Assembly: GCA_045612065.1 (NCBI GenBank)
Contig: JAZKYH010000001.1
Span: forward strand, 61,374 to 125,373
Direction of reading: 5' to 3'
Source of the DNA: UBA1189 sp045612065
GTDB taxonomy: Bacteria; Bacteroidota; Bacteroidia; Bacteroidales; Bacteroidaceae
Length of the DNA stretch: 64,000 bases
Shown in pieces: positions 1 to 8,084 of this stretch. Every line of letters starts with the position of its first letter. Position 1 is the first letter of the stretch. Under the pieces are notes generated by a model that was not told the origin of the DNA, made no database searches, and saw nothing but the letters and a program-made list of their open reading frames with translations. A program made the translations under genes and the position numbers.

Positions 1-207
1 CTCAAAGATACAAACATCTCGTATGGTACGTATTTCACGGCTATCGAGAAGCTTTACTTGGCGTGTTCCTTTGTAGAAGTTGTAGCGAAGGGGGATGCAG
101 TTGCGGTAGTGTTGTATCTCCCCGCTCTTTGTCCATAGCGAGATGTCTACGGGGTCGCCAGCTCGTAGCATCTTGCGAAGTGTAGATATGTGAATTGCTT
201 TAGCCAT
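1..207 (-). CDS. Partial small phage-associated protein
   Basis: An open frame begins with ATG at 207 and runs without a stop to the window edge (69 codons). The protein starts MAKAIHISTLRKML and contains the segment RTIRDVCIFE. It lies 2 bases downstream of the stop of the 210-1271 gene, so the two are very probably co-transcribed. I recognise the type as a short conserved protein found in Bacteroidales prophages but cannot give it a function. The C-terminus is missing because the gene continues left of the window. Confidence 0.6.
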   Translation of the reverse strand, partial: MAKAIHISTLRKMLRAGDPVDISLWTKSGEIQHYRNCIPLRYNFYKGTRQVKLLDSREIRTIRDVCIFE

Positions 208-209
208 GC

Positions 210-1271
210 TTATGTAAATGTTTCGTCGTACTCTTGTGTAAAGATTCTTGTATTGAGGCTATATGGGAATTCAATGAAGAAGTCATCATCCGCATATCTC
301 CATGTGAATTTGATGATGTAGTCCTCCTTGTCATCATCCGCCACCTCATAGGTGAAAGCCGTGATTAATACGCGGTATTTGTCACTTTCATACCGAGTGA
401 TGTTATGTGAGAGGATAAGTTGCTCCACCCATCTCATTTTCTCGGGCGAAAGTCTTACAGACTCAAATTCGTATTCCTTCTCATTACTACGGTCGTAGTA
501 TATTGTCCTTCCACCGCATATGGCTTCACTCTTCTTTGACTTTATCACGGTAGTTGTTTTACCGAACAGCGTGATACGTTCAGAAACATTAAAGGCATTT
601 CGGAATATGAATTGCAGTTGTGGTATATCGTCTGTGAAATAGTATGTAAACATACGCTCTCCCACCTCATAGGTAAACGAGTGTAAAGTATTGCCTCTCT
701 CTCCTCCAATGGTTCTCCAGCATTCTGTTAGGGTTAGATTTCTCGATATTATCCCCGTCTCTTCCGCTACCATTGCTGCAGAGGTGTAATATCTATGCAT
801 GCTACCATCAGGAGTAGAATATATCAGTGTAGACTGCGAGCTGATGTCCTCTCCTTTTTCTGCGAAGAAGGTCAGTTCGTCCTCACTGTAGGAGGCAAGG
901 TTGACCTCCTTACTCTTTTGTGAGGTGAGGAAGAAATATTTAGCCAGCTTAGATGCCGTAATGGTAATCCTTTGTGAGCAGTAGATGATATAGAGAGTAG
1001 CTGTGCATGACTCACTCCCTCCCGATGCCGTGACCTTGCAATTCAAGTAGGCCAATTCATTGTCACGCATGAACTGCTCTACGAGCTGCTTCATGTCGTA
1101 TACCGTCACAACCCCATTCACAGCGTACAGCGAAGTTGAGAAGATTTTGGTGTTGTCTGTAGCATTATTGACTGAAATACTCAAACTCGTTTTGTCCGTC
1201 TTAAACTCCAGGTTTGGTATATCAGAAGAGAATATCACCGTCTCTGGCACATATATGTTCAACTTAATCAT
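210..1271 (-). CDS. Hypothetical phage protein, possibly virion-associated
   Basis: This 353-residue protein starts MIKLNIYVPETVIF. An upstream in-frame start at 1310 would add 13 residues, but the ATG at 1271 gives the more natural N-terminus. The protein is soluble-looking and rich in beta-prone residues (many T, V, Y, F), with no signal peptide or membrane segment. It sits at the left end of the phage block next to another small phage-type gene. A structural role (tail or baseplate) is only an inference from this position and composition. I see no recognisable catalytic motif. Confidence 0.55.
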   Translation of the reverse strand: MIKLNIYVPETVIFSSDIPNLEFKTDKTSLSISVNNATDNTKIFSTSLYAVNGVVTVYDMKQLVEQFMRDNELAYLNCKVTASGGSESCTATLYIIYCSQRITITASKLAKYFFLTSQKSKEVNLASYSEDELTFFAEKGEDISSQSTLIYSTPDGSMHRYYTSAAMVAEETGIISRNLTLTECWRTIGGERGNTLHSFTYEVGERMFTYYFTDDIPQLQFIFRNAFNVSERITLFGKTTTVIKSKKSEAICGGRTIYYDRSNEKEYEFESVRLSPEKMRWVEQLILSHNITRYESDKYRVLITAFTYEVADDDKEDYIIKFTWRYADDDFFIEFPYSLNTRIFTQEYDETFT

Positions 1272-1358
1272 AGCATATGGATTTATATAGCAAAGGTAAG
1301 CCGATGGCACGAAGCGTTAAAAGACAAAAGCGCGTGTATAGGCTATTGGGAAAAGTTG

Positions 1359-1366
1359 TATCTTTG
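1359..1366 (+). promoter_or_regulatory. Bacteroidetes -7 promoter element for the rightward 1389 gene/umuDC block
   Basis: TATCTTTG matches the -7 consensus TAnnTTTG. A -33 TTTG is not clear. A good ribosome binding site, AAGGAG at 1375-1380, follows just before the ATG at 1389. It is the only obvious promoter before umuDC, so it may drive all three rightward genes. Confidence 0.5.
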
Positions 1367-1388
1367 CACCATATAAGGAGTATACAGT

Positions 1389-1601
1389 ATGAGCACCTTG
1401 GGATATATCATTCTAGTCGTAGTTTTGTTTGTGGTAGCGGGTATCCTGGACACACGTAGGCAGAAGCGGTTGGGTATAAAGCCAAAGCAGCCCAAGCCGA
1501 AGAGTTACAATTCGGATTGGGTATCCGATAAGAACTATGACAAATTCCTCGAAACAGGCGACCGCAATTATTTGTGGGACGACAACTATGAGGGCGAATG
1601 A
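1389..1601 (+). CDS. Small membrane-anchored protein
   Basis: The 70-residue protein has one hydrophobic N-terminal segment (roughly residues 5-20, YIILVVVLFVVAGIL) followed by a basic stretch (RRQKRLGIKPKQPKPK) and an acidic tail. This predicts a single-pass membrane anchor with the C-terminus in the cytoplasm. It has a clear AAGGAG site 8 bases before its ATG and lies 30 bases upstream of umuD. No family is recognised. It might be co-expressed with umuDC, but a functional link is unproven. Confidence 0.6.
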   Translation: MSTLGYIILVVVLFVVAGILDTRRQKRLGIKPKQPKPKSYNSDWVSDKNYDKFLETGDRNYLWDDNYEGE

Positions 1602-1631
1602 TACTCTTTATTAATTGCATGAATTTTCCAC

Positions 1632-2078
1632 ATGAGAGACGATATAAAACTTCACATAGCCTCTGTAGATATTTCCACAGAGTTAGACCTACCTCTTGTT
1701 GATGAAGGCATCAAAGCAGGCTTTCCCAGTCCTGCTCAGGACTACCTCACCGAGAGCATAGATTTGAATAAAGAGCTGGTCCGTCATCGCGAGACCACGT
1801 TCTATGCTCGTGTGTCAGGACATTCTTTAACTGATGCAGGCATCTGTGATGGAGATTTGATAGTGATAGACAAATCGCTTGAAGTGCGTGATGGCGACTT
1901 TGTAGTAGCATACATCGATGGCGACTTCACCTTGAAGGAGTTCAAACAGGATCCTTCGGGAGAGTTTGGATGGCTCATTCCCCACAATAAAGACTATTCC
2001 CCTATAAAGGTTAGTGAGGCCAACGACTTCTTGATATGGGGAGTCCTCACTTATACCATCAAGAAATTACGCAGATAG
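1632..2078 (+). CDS. umuD: UmuD-like translesion polymerase subunit (S24 self-cleaving)
   Basis: The 148-residue protein matches UmuD, the regulatory subunit of DNA polymerase V. Cleavage stimulated by RecA filaments converts UmuD into the active UmuD' form. The predicted cleavage site is Ala29-Gly30 in KAGFPSPAQDY. The catalytic dyad is present: Ser65 in VSGHSL and Lys102 in FTLKEF. Length agrees with the family (about 140). It lies 4 bases upstream of umuC, so the pair is translated together. Carriage on a prophage suggests SOS-linked mutagenesis as cargo. No LexA box was identified with confidence. Confidence 0.93.
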   Translation: MRDDIKLHIASVDISTELDLPLVDEGIKAGFPSPAQDYLTESIDLNKELVRHRETTFYARVSGHSLTDAGICDGDLIVIDKSLEVRDGDFVVAYIDGDFTLKEFKQDPSGEFGWLIPHNKDYSPIKVSEANDFLIWGVLTYTIKKLRR

Positions 2079-2082
2079 GATT

Positions 2083-3360
2083 ATGGCGCTTTACGGCTTG
2101 GCAGATTGCAACAACTTCTATTGTTCATGTGAGCGGGTATTTCGACCCGACTTGCGTGAGTGTCCTGTTGTTGTTTTAAGCAACAACGACGGATGTGTTG
2201 TTGCTCGTAGCGAAGAGAGTAAAGCGCTTGGCATCAAGATGGGTGTACCTTTCTATCAGGTTAAAGAATTGTTGGAGCGAAATGGAGTTGCCGTGTTTTC
2301 CTCCAACTACAATCTCTATGGGGATATGAGCAGACGCGTGATGTCCCTCCTTTCCACCTATACCCCCCATTTGGATATCTACTCCATCGATGAGGCCTTT
2401 CTGGACTTGGATGGTATGGGAACAGCCACCGAGCTTACCGATTATGCGAAAGGCATTGTTCGCACAGTCCGTAAGGGAACAGGCATCCCCATCTCCATGG
2501 GCATTGCCCCTACACGGACTTTGGCCAAAATGGCATCCAAGTTTGCAAAGAAGCACAAAGGCTATGAAGGCGTATGTATGATAGACACCGACGAGAAGCG
2601 CGAGAAAGCACTTCGACTCTTCGACGTCGGTGATGTTTGGGGTATCGGTCGCCAGCACCTCAAGACCTTAAACTATTACGGAATACATACAGCATGGGAT
2701 TTCACGCAGAAGTCCGAGTCATGGGTACGTTCAAAACTTCATTTGCCCGGAGTCCTTACATGGAAGGAGCTGCGCGGTGAGGACTGCATCAATGTTGACG
2801 AGCTTCCTCATAAGAAAAGCATCTGCACGAGTCGTAGCTTTTCAGGGCAAGGCTTAGAAAAGCTGGAGCAGGTAGAGGAAGCCGTAGCCAACTTTGCAGC
2901 CCAGTGTGCCCGTGAGCTTAGAGAGCAGCACACCGTGTGTCAGTCCGTCACCGTGTTTGCCTATACCAGCAGGTTTCGCACCGATGCCCCCCAGTCTTAC
3001 ATCCACCGCACCATCAATCTACCTGTACCCACCAATGACCTTCGTGAGACCGTATCTGTAGCCGTCAATGCGCTGCGTGCCGAGTGGCCCCGTACCACAT
3101 GCTACTATAAAAAGGCCGGTGTCATCCTATGGAATATCTGCAGAGATGATGCCGTTCAAGGCAACCTCTTCGATGAGGTAGATAGGACACGTCAGTCCGC
3201 TCTTGCCAAGGCCGTGGATGCCATAAACCAAAAAAATGGTCACAATACCATCCGCACCGCTGTGCAGGGCTATGACAAGTCCTGGCACTTAAAGACCGAG
3301 CATATCTCTAAGCAGTACACCACCAATCTCCGTGATGTCATCGTAGTGAAGGCCGATTAG
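2083..3360 (+). CDS. umuC: UmuC-like error-prone DNA polymerase V catalytic subunit
   Basis: The 425-residue protein is a Y-family polymerase that copies past DNA lesions together with UmuD'. The N-terminal catalytic motifs are visible: LADCNNFYCSCERVF near residue 6 (first metal-binding Asp), SNYNLYGDMSRRV, and YSIDEAFLDL near residue 100 (paired acidic residues). A helix-hairpin-helix region follows (VWGIGRQHLKTL). The C-terminal little-finger region ends with the usual DUF4113-like tail. Full length for the family. It follows umuD by 4 bases and is followed at once by an inverted repeat that may end the transcript. Confidence 0.95.
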   Translation: MALYGLADCNNFYCSCERVFRPDLRECPVVVLSNNDGCVVARSEESKALGIKMGVPFYQVKELLERNGVAVFSSNYNLYGDMSRRVMSLLSTYTPHLDIYSIDEAFLDLDGMGTATELTDYAKGIVRTVRKGTGIPISMGIAPTRTLAKMASKFAKKHKGYEGVCMIDTDEKREKALRLFDVGDVWGIGRQHLKTLNYYGIHTAWDFTQKSESWVRSKLHLPGVLTWKELRGEDCINVDELPHKKSICTSRSFSGQGLEKLEQVEEAVANFAAQCARELREQHTVCQSVTVFAYTSRFRTDAPQSYIHRTINLPVPTNDLRETVSVAVNALRAEWPRTTCYYKKAGVILWNICRDDAVQGNLFDEVDRTRQSALAKAVDAINQKNGHNTIRTAVQGYDKSWHLKTEHISKQYTTNLRDVIVVKAD

Positions 3361-3401
3361 GGTTGCAGTATGGGCAGCACAGAAGTGCTACCCATGTAAC
3401 C
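3361..3401. terminator. Inverted repeat between convergent umuC and leftward genes
   Basis: ATGGGCAGCAC (3370-3380) and GTGCTACCCAT (3384-3394) pair with one mismatch around a three-base loop, and GGTT/AACC outside extend the arms. It sits in the convergent gap after umuC and before the end of the leftward 3402-3602 gene. There is no long T-run, so termination in either direction is plausible but not certain. Confidence 0.45.
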
Positions 3402-3602
3402 TTAGTGAGGCAATTGATTGGAACAATGACGAGCCACGATGGAGATGTCTGTGAAGCATACCTCCACGATATAGAGGCTTCTATCAGGGAAGAATTCGAC
3501 CAATCTATTGAAGCGCTTCATCGCATCTTCGCGGATGCCGAATCTTTCAGCAGGAAGCTCCGTACGGAACACATCGTATTGAAACAAGATGTAATATTTC
3601 AT
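3402..3602 (-). CDS. Small hypothetical protein
   Basis: The 66-residue frame starts MKYYILFQYDVF and lies 5 bases downstream of the 3608-3838 gene in the same direction. A competing plus-strand frame covers 3363-3623, but the minus-strand choice continues a leftward operon, and the plus frame would run through the inverted repeat after umuC. No known domain is seen. The function is unknown. Confidence 0.45.
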   Translation of the reverse strand: MKYYILFQYDVFRTELPAERFGIREDAMKRFNRLVEFFPDRSLYIVEVCFTDISIVARHCSNQLPH

Positions 3603-3607
3603 GGCGA

Positions 3608-3838
3608 TTATATTCTTGAGTAAATACTATCAGGATTATTCTTGAAGATTTCCTTCAGCTGAGCCATGCACACGTATGTGGTGGAGAGACTATATGAGTA
3701 CATCTGCGAAAGCACCTTGTCATACATGAGCGTATGAAAATCAAAATGTTCATTCAGAATGCTCATAATTTCGCAAGCGCAGTGATTGATGTCCTCCAAT
3801 TCTTTGACAGACAATTCTTCTAAAAACTGATTGTTCAT
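3608..3838 (-). CDS. Small hypothetical protein
   Basis: The 76-residue protein (MNNQFLEELSVKELEDINHC...) is largely helical by composition, with no signal peptide or membrane segment. It lies between the 3886-4239 gene upstream and the 3402-3602 gene downstream, all leftward. It contains the phrase HFDFHTLMYDKVLSQMYSYS but no motif I recognise. The function is unknown. Confidence 0.5.
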   Translation of the reverse strand: MNNQFLEELSVKELEDINHCACEIMSILNEHFDFHTLMYDKVLSQMYSYSLSTTYVCMAQLKEIFKNNPDSIYSRI

Positions 3839-3885
3839 AATTTTAATCTATTAAAGTTATACATACCCGTAAGGGCAAGGGAGGC

Positions 3886-4239
3886 TTACGCCTCCTTTGC
3901 TGCTTCGGCTTTTAAGATTTCGTAATCCTTATTGAAAATCTCAGCATTGTGCTTCTTCTTCAGGAGGAGCATGTAGCGTATAGCAGACTTGGCTGTCTTG
4001 CATCCGCATCCCACATTCAGCTCTGGGCGCACACCCTTGAAGTACACGTAGAAGCGACCGAATGAAGGCTTCATGACGATGAGCATCTTCTTCTCTGTAT
4101 TCTCTTCGGGTGCAATTACCTCCTCAAAGATTTGAGCTTGTACCTCGACAGGATTTTCCACCTTCTTTGTGGCTTTAGCCTTGCGATTTGTAGACTTCTT
4201 AGCAACTTTCACATCCGAATTTTGAACTGACTTATTCAT
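3886..4239 (-). CDS. Hypothetical protein with Lys-rich N-terminus
   Basis: The 117-residue protein has a very basic, low-complexity N-terminus (VAKKSTNRKAKATKK) and a compact C-terminal part with MLIVMKPSFGRFYVYFKGV and a GCGCKTAKSAIRYMLLLKKK segment. The basic tail suggests nucleic-acid contact, which is an inference. Similar small proteins occur in Bacteroidales mobile elements. It heads a three-gene leftward set ending at 3402. No promoter was clearly identified. Confidence 0.55.
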   Translation of the reverse strand: MNKSVQNSDVKVAKKSTNRKAKATKKVENPVEVQAQIFEEVIAPEENTEKKMLIVMKPSFGRFYVYFKGVRPELNVGCGCKTAKSAIRYMLLLKKKHNAEIFNKDYEILKAEAAKEA

Positions 4240-4827
4240 AATTTTTTGTATTAAGAGATTTTTACTGTGCGCTTCTGCGCGATTAAATTCACATGCGAAT
4301 CATTGCGTGTGTCAAGTGATTTATAGGCACAAGGATTTTCCAAAGAATTTTCATCCTTCGGGCTATGAGAATTTTCGGTGTCACCTAAAATTCTTGAAAA
4401 ATCTTTAGGGAAACATGTCTGTCCTTTCGCCAATCACGGCACGCTAACTTTGCATGCTGAATTGTCGGAGCAGGAGAACACAGAATCTCTCAAAAAATCA
4501 CAAGTCAGTGTTCGGAGGAAAGAGTGCGAAGTCCGAGATGTCGTCAGCTGCCACAAGTGGAAATGCGAGGTTCGCCATCTGAGGAGTGTACGAAGAAAAG
4601 AGAAGAAGATGCAGTCATGGCCATTCTAGTCGCCAGTGTACGGTGAGGATGCCATGGAGCTATGGGAATGCGGCTGGCCAATAGTGTGCAGCTATACTAC
4701 TCCTTGAGCCAATGTCGTCAATAAGGTAGAAGGAGATAGCAGAGCAGTATATACCAAGACTTACGGGTAAATGAACCCGTATAGAACAAAAAGCGAAGGA
4801 TTGGATGGATATTGGAAAAGAATCCGT
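4240..4827 (+). other. Gene-poor region with a possible short non-coding transcript
   Basis: No convincing protein frame is found here; the frames at 4251-4433 and 4378-4629 look spurious. A -7-like TAACTTTG lies at 4445-4452 on the plus strand without a clear -33. About 310 bases downstream a short hairpin, TACGGGT (4762-4768) and ACCCGTA (4775-4781), could end a transcript. The sequence between is purine-rich and contains two loosely similar blocks (near 4506 and near 4588). A structured RNA is possible, but the support is weak. Confidence 0.3.
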
Positions 4828-4835
4828 TACCTTTG
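4828..4835 (+). promoter_or_regulatory. -7 promoter element placing the start of the 4860 gene
   Basis: TACCTTTG matches the -7 consensus TAnnTTTG. Transcription would begin near 4842, after the TTG at 4812 that could otherwise be taken as the start. This favours the ATG at 4860 as the true start of the phosphatase-like gene. The -33 element is weak. Confidence 0.5.
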
Positions 4836-4859
4836 TACATCAACACGACAAGTCCAGTA

Positions 4860-5321
4860 ATGAGAACCTATAAATTTGCGAACATTGCAGCACGAGCATA
4901 CCCGAACATGAGTGACATCAATAATAGATGGATATTCATGCCAGACACGGTAGTAGTAGTGAATGTCTCTCCCAAGTATAAGCCAGAGATTGTTGATGCT
5001 ATAAAGGGTCGTGGAATCGATTACTACCATTTCCCACTTGAAGAAGGAGTGTCTGATATCGGATGGGGAAACATACAGCAAGCTGTAGCAGTTCTTTTGA
5101 GATATGATGCTACAGGCAAGCATATGTTAGTACATTGTGATTGCGGCAACCATCGCAGTCGCCTAGTGGTAGAGGCTTTCCATTACGCAAAGTATGGTAC
5201 TCACTTCATGGATGAGTATAAAGGGTTCGACAATCACTTGATTTATGATTGTAGCTCAGGGTTTCTATTGCCCTTACTAGATGTTGAGTCTGTTCTAAAG
5301 AACTTGAATTCTGCATTATGA
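4860..5321 (+). CDS. Protein tyrosine/dual-specificity phosphatase-like protein
   Basis: The protein (153 residues from ATG 4860; 169 if TTG 4812 is used) carries the cysteine phosphatase signature HCX5R as HCDCGNHRSR, with an upstream Asp-containing region (YYHFPLEEGVSDIGW). In this family the Cys forms a phosphoenzyme and the Arg binds phosphate. The loop is longer on acidic and bulky residues than the usual HCxxGxxR, since DCGNH replaces xxGxx, so activity is not assured. The -7 element at 4828 supports the later start. Its stop overlaps the next start by 4 bases, so the two genes are coupled. Confidence 0.6.
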   Translation: MRTYKFANIAARAYPNMSDINNRWIFMPDTVVVVNVSPKYKPEIVDAIKGRGIDYYHFPLEEGVSDIGWGNIQQAVAVLLRYDATGKHMLVHCDCGNHRSRLVVEAFHYAKYGTHFMDEYKGFDNHLIYDCSSGFLLPLLDVESVLKNLNSAL

Positions 5322-5539
5322 AAACAGTTTTTGACTACAATATTTCCGCAGAGGAGAGCGAGCGTATCGGAATGCTTGACAAGGAAATTTATTTGGATAT
5401 CTGCACAGAGGACGATGCCAATAGGGATTTAGCAACACTTTTTTACCTGCGTGACGAGATGGATAGAGCCCGCGAATATGCGGATAAACTCCCTATCGAT
5501 ATGCGGAACGATTTTTGGAGAATAGTTACACACCCTTAA
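5318..5539 (+). CDS. Small acidic hypothetical protein
   Basis: The 73-residue acidic protein starts MKTVFDYNISAEESER and overlaps the phosphatase-like gene by the 4-base ATGA pattern, indicating translational coupling. It is predicted to be helical and soluble. No domain is recognised. It may act with its upstream partner, as coupled gene pairs often do, but that is inference. It ends 14 bases before the end of the convergent 5554-7224 gene. Confidence 0.6.
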   Translation: MKTVFDYNISAEESERIGMLDKEIYLDICTEDDANRDLATLFYLRDEMDRAREYADKLPIDMRNDFWRIVTHP

Positions 5540-5553
5540 GGGCAGTGTTTAAG

Positions 5554-7224
5554 CTATGCTTGTTTTTTATTCAGCTTATCCCAAGCCAAGATATACTCGT
5601 GCCAAGCATATTCTGAATCACCACCTGTTTCAGCAGTGATAAGATAGCGGAATAGAGCAGCTCCAGCTTCATCCCCATTAACTCCAAATTGAGCCAATGA
5701 ATGGTTCATCTTCAGGCCATCAACAACAAAATCATCCCCTGACATCTTATAATGTGCCTCAAATGCACATTCTCCTGTCCAACTTCTGTAGTAGCGGATA
5801 TATTCCTCATCACAATACATAAACCAATGGTCTTCTTGTGTTTCAGGTATGTGTCCTTTTCGGACTATATCCATAGCGGAAGAAGCGATAGCATAATTGA
5901 ATGGCACATCAGAAACCTCCTCTTTATTTGTTGGCATAGGTTCGGTGTGCCAATCGTTCGCTGTTGCTGTTTTATCTTTGGGTGGAAGAGGATCTTCACC
6001 AAATAGGATTTTGTTGAAGTTCCCGAGACCCAACTTCCATCGCATGACAGCTATGAAGTGTTTCTTTTCTTCCTTCTCCTCTTTGAGTTTGTCGGCCAAT
6101 GGCTTTCTCACCGCATAATGAGTCTCCAGGAACTTGATGACCGCATTAAGAGTTTTATGCTTAGGGGTGAGTATTCCTTTAGCGATGTAGCAGACAAGTG
6201 AGGAAGGTAGAGCATAGTCTTCAGCAAGCTCCACCCATTTCTCCATAGGGAATCGCTTGGCCATCTCAGCCTTTATGCTGTCAGCGTGTGTATAGGACTT
6301 AGCAAGCAGGTGCGCCCATTCCCTTTCATAGCAGCATGCCACAACGTTCTCCTCATTCACGGAATTATACTCATCAAAAGTATAATACTGACAGCGCTTC
6401 GTTAGTTTACGTAGCTTCTTTGTTCTAGTATGGAACTCTTTAACAACAGCCTTCATATCATCAGGAAGGTATGAAAGCGCTTTCTCCTTCATCCATTGAG
6501 GTATTCCCCAGAGAGGTTCTGCTATGCTACCAACGATTGCCGCAAGTGTGTCAGCATCACCTCCAAGGCAGACAGCTTGACGGATTGCATCCTCAAAGCT
6601 TTTGCTGTGTAAGACAATCCATAGCGCTACGGGTACTGTACCTTGGCACGTCTCATCAAATTTGTTTCGATATTTCTCGAGATCGATATTGAACTTCATT
6701 GGGAACTCCTCATACAGCCCCACACCATGATCGAGACCATATTTTTGGATAATCTCTTCTGTCAGCTTTTCCCCGAAGTCCTTTCTTAGCTCTCTTGCAT
6801 CATAGATAGCAAAGCAAACCGCTTGAGCGCCCAGTATACCCTCCTCGTGGTTGTGCGTACATTTAGCAGACTTCTCTGCTTCATTGTATATGTCACTAGG
6901 GTTAGCAAACCACCATCCTATCGGACTCACCCTCATAGCAGAGCCATTGCCAAAGCTTCCGTAAGGTTGAGGATTGTCACTCATCACCCATTTAGCAAAT
7001 CTGCCACCATATCCACCCATAGGATTTGGATATTTCCTACACCAGTCATGGATATATTTCCCGTAATCATCGGAGCCATGCAGTAGAGCATCAGCTACAG
7101 CAATAGTACAGATGGTATCATCTGTATAGCTATTCTTGTCCGAGAACAGCTTGAAGTTGTAGTCATTGGTGGGATTAAACTCCCAACGACTCCCTACAAT
7201 ATCTCCGATAATTGCACCTAACAT
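5554..7224 (-). CDS. ADP-ribosylglycohydrolase family protein with C-terminal extension
   Basis: The 556-residue protein begins with a DraG/ARH-like domain (about residues 1-270). Metal-binding motifs are visible: GAIIGDIVGSRWE at the N-terminus, SYTDDTICTIAVADALL near residue 32, and GGDADTLAAIVGSIAEPLWG near residue 225. This family removes ADP-ribose from proteins or small molecules. The remaining about 285 residues do not match anything I know, so it is either a fusion or a long family variant. It belongs to the leftward cargo block after BREX. Reversal of ADP-ribosylation, for example as immunity against a toxin, is a possible role but is not shown. Confidence 0.8.
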   Translation of the reverse strand: MLGAIIGDIVGSRWEFNPTNDYNFKLFSDKNSYTDDTICTIAVADALLHGSDDYGKYIHDWCRKYPNPMGGYGGRFAKWVMSDNPQPYGSFGNGSAMRVSPIGWWFANPSDIYNEAEKSAKCTHNHEEGILGAQAVCFAIYDARELRKDFGEKLTEEIIQKYGLDHGVGLYEEFPMKFNIDLEKYRNKFDETCQGTVPVALWIVLHSKSFEDAIRQAVCLGGDADTLAAIVGSIAEPLWGIPQWMKEKALSYLPDDMKAVVKEFHTRTKKLRKLTKRCQYYTFDEYNSVNEENVVACCYEREWAHLLAKSYTHADSIKAEMAKRFPMEKWVELAEDYALPSSLVCYIAKGILTPKHKTLNAVIKFLETHYAVRKPLADKLKEEKEEKKHFIAVMRWKLGLGNFNKILFGEDPLPPKDKTATANDWHTEPMPTNKEEVSDVPFNYAIASSAMDIVRKGHIPETQEDHWFMYCDEEYIRYYRSWTGECAFEAHYKMSGDDFVVDGLKMNHSLAQFGVNGDEAGAALFRYLITAETGGDSEYAWHEYILAWDKLNKKQA

Positions 7225-7262
7225 ATATTTTTATCTTATGATTTGTAGATTTGATGCGTTCT

Positions 7263-7604
7263 TTATTTGATATCTACATTTGAGCTGCAGAATCTCCACT
7301 CACCAGCAAGATACTGATAGAATCCATAGCATACTTCTATCTCTTTGGGAAGCAGTTCACGAAGCATTATTGCAAATTCATACCCTTTACTTATCCATTT
7401 GTCCATACCTTCAGGATTGAAATCTTCTTCAAACAAGAAAGGGTCGTATTGGTTTGATTTAGCATACCATTGCTTAAATCCCTTGAATTTTATTTTGTAT
7501 TCTTTGTTTTCAAAGATAAAGGATTTATATGTTCCTAATTCATTACTGGCACCATCCCAAAATGGACTTTCAAATGTATTTGTTGCGTGAAGAATTATTT
7601 TCAT
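7263..7604 (-). CDS. Hypothetical protein
   Basis: The 113-residue protein starts MKIILHATNTFESPFWDGAS and is rich in aromatic residues and charges, with no membrane or signal segment. It lies 22 bases downstream of the 7627-8070 gene and 38 bases upstream of the ADP-ribosylglycohydrolase gene, all leftward, so it is probably in the same operon. Small proteins in such cargo blocks can be immunity proteins, but there is no direct evidence here. Confidence 0.55.
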   Translation of the reverse strand: MKIILHATNTFESPFWDGASNELGTYKSFIFENKEYKIKFKGFKQWYAKSNQYDPFLFEEDFNPEGMDKWISKGYEFAIMLRELLPKEIEVCYGFYQYLAGEWRFCSSNVDIK

Positions 7605-7626
7605 ATGATATGTTTTCTTAATAACT

Positions 7627-8070
7627 TTAATCTACAGCTTTTCCGTATCCATTCAATATATCTACATATCTTTGAACTTCCTCAGAGTAATAATGCTCGT
7701 CAATGAATTTACAGAGCGTCTGCAAGACTTTTGTTTTCGACGCTTCGATATTGATATGCATCTGCTCTGAGCAGTTGCAATAATCCATAAAGAAGCGCTC
7801 CTGAGCAGTAAGATTGTCATATTCAATGTCAATCATATCATTGATATGCTCCTCGAATCCATCACTTATTTCTTCAAGTGAGCACGACTGGTATTTTATG
7901 GAGAGCTTATCAAAGTATGACATTCCAAGAGCATCATAATCATCTCCCTCAATGCCAGTCATGTTTTTATTTAGCGAATCAATAATGCTTTTACAGAACT
8001 TTTGGCGTATTTCTTTCGCAAAAAACTCGCACTGGTCTTCTATTTCATAGATTAAATTTACTGCCTCCAT
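7627..8070 (-). CDS. Hypothetical protein
   Basis: The 147-residue acidic protein starts MEAVNLIYEIEDQCEFFAKEI and is predicted to be mainly alpha-helical and cytoplasmic. It contains GIEGDDYDALGMSYFDKLS near the middle. It follows the YD-repeat gene by 14 bases in the same direction. No known family is recognised. The tight spacing suggests joint expression with the YD-repeat protein. Confidence 0.55.
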   Translation of the reverse strand: MEAVNLIYEIEDQCEFFAKEIRQKFCKSIIDSLNKNMTGIEGDDYDALGMSYFDKLSIKYQSCSLEEISDGFEEHINDMIDIEYDNLTAQERFFMDYCNCSEQMHINIEASKTKVLQTLCKFIDEHYYSEEVQRYVDILNGYGKAVD

Positions 8071-8084
8071 AATCTTGTCGCATT

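Noticed and set aside
1408..1620. Minus-strand frame opposite the 1389 gene
   Set aside because: The plus strand has a -7 element, a strong ribosome binding site and a coherent membrane segment.
3363..3623. Plus-strand frame of 86 codons after umuC
   Set aside because: It starts inside the inverted repeat behind umuC and lies opposite a leftward three-gene series with better spacing.
4378..4629. Plus-strand frame with many Arg/Lys/Cys codons
   Set aside because: Composition is unlike neighbouring proteins, no ribosome binding site is seen, and the repeats look like RNA or random purine-rich DNA.
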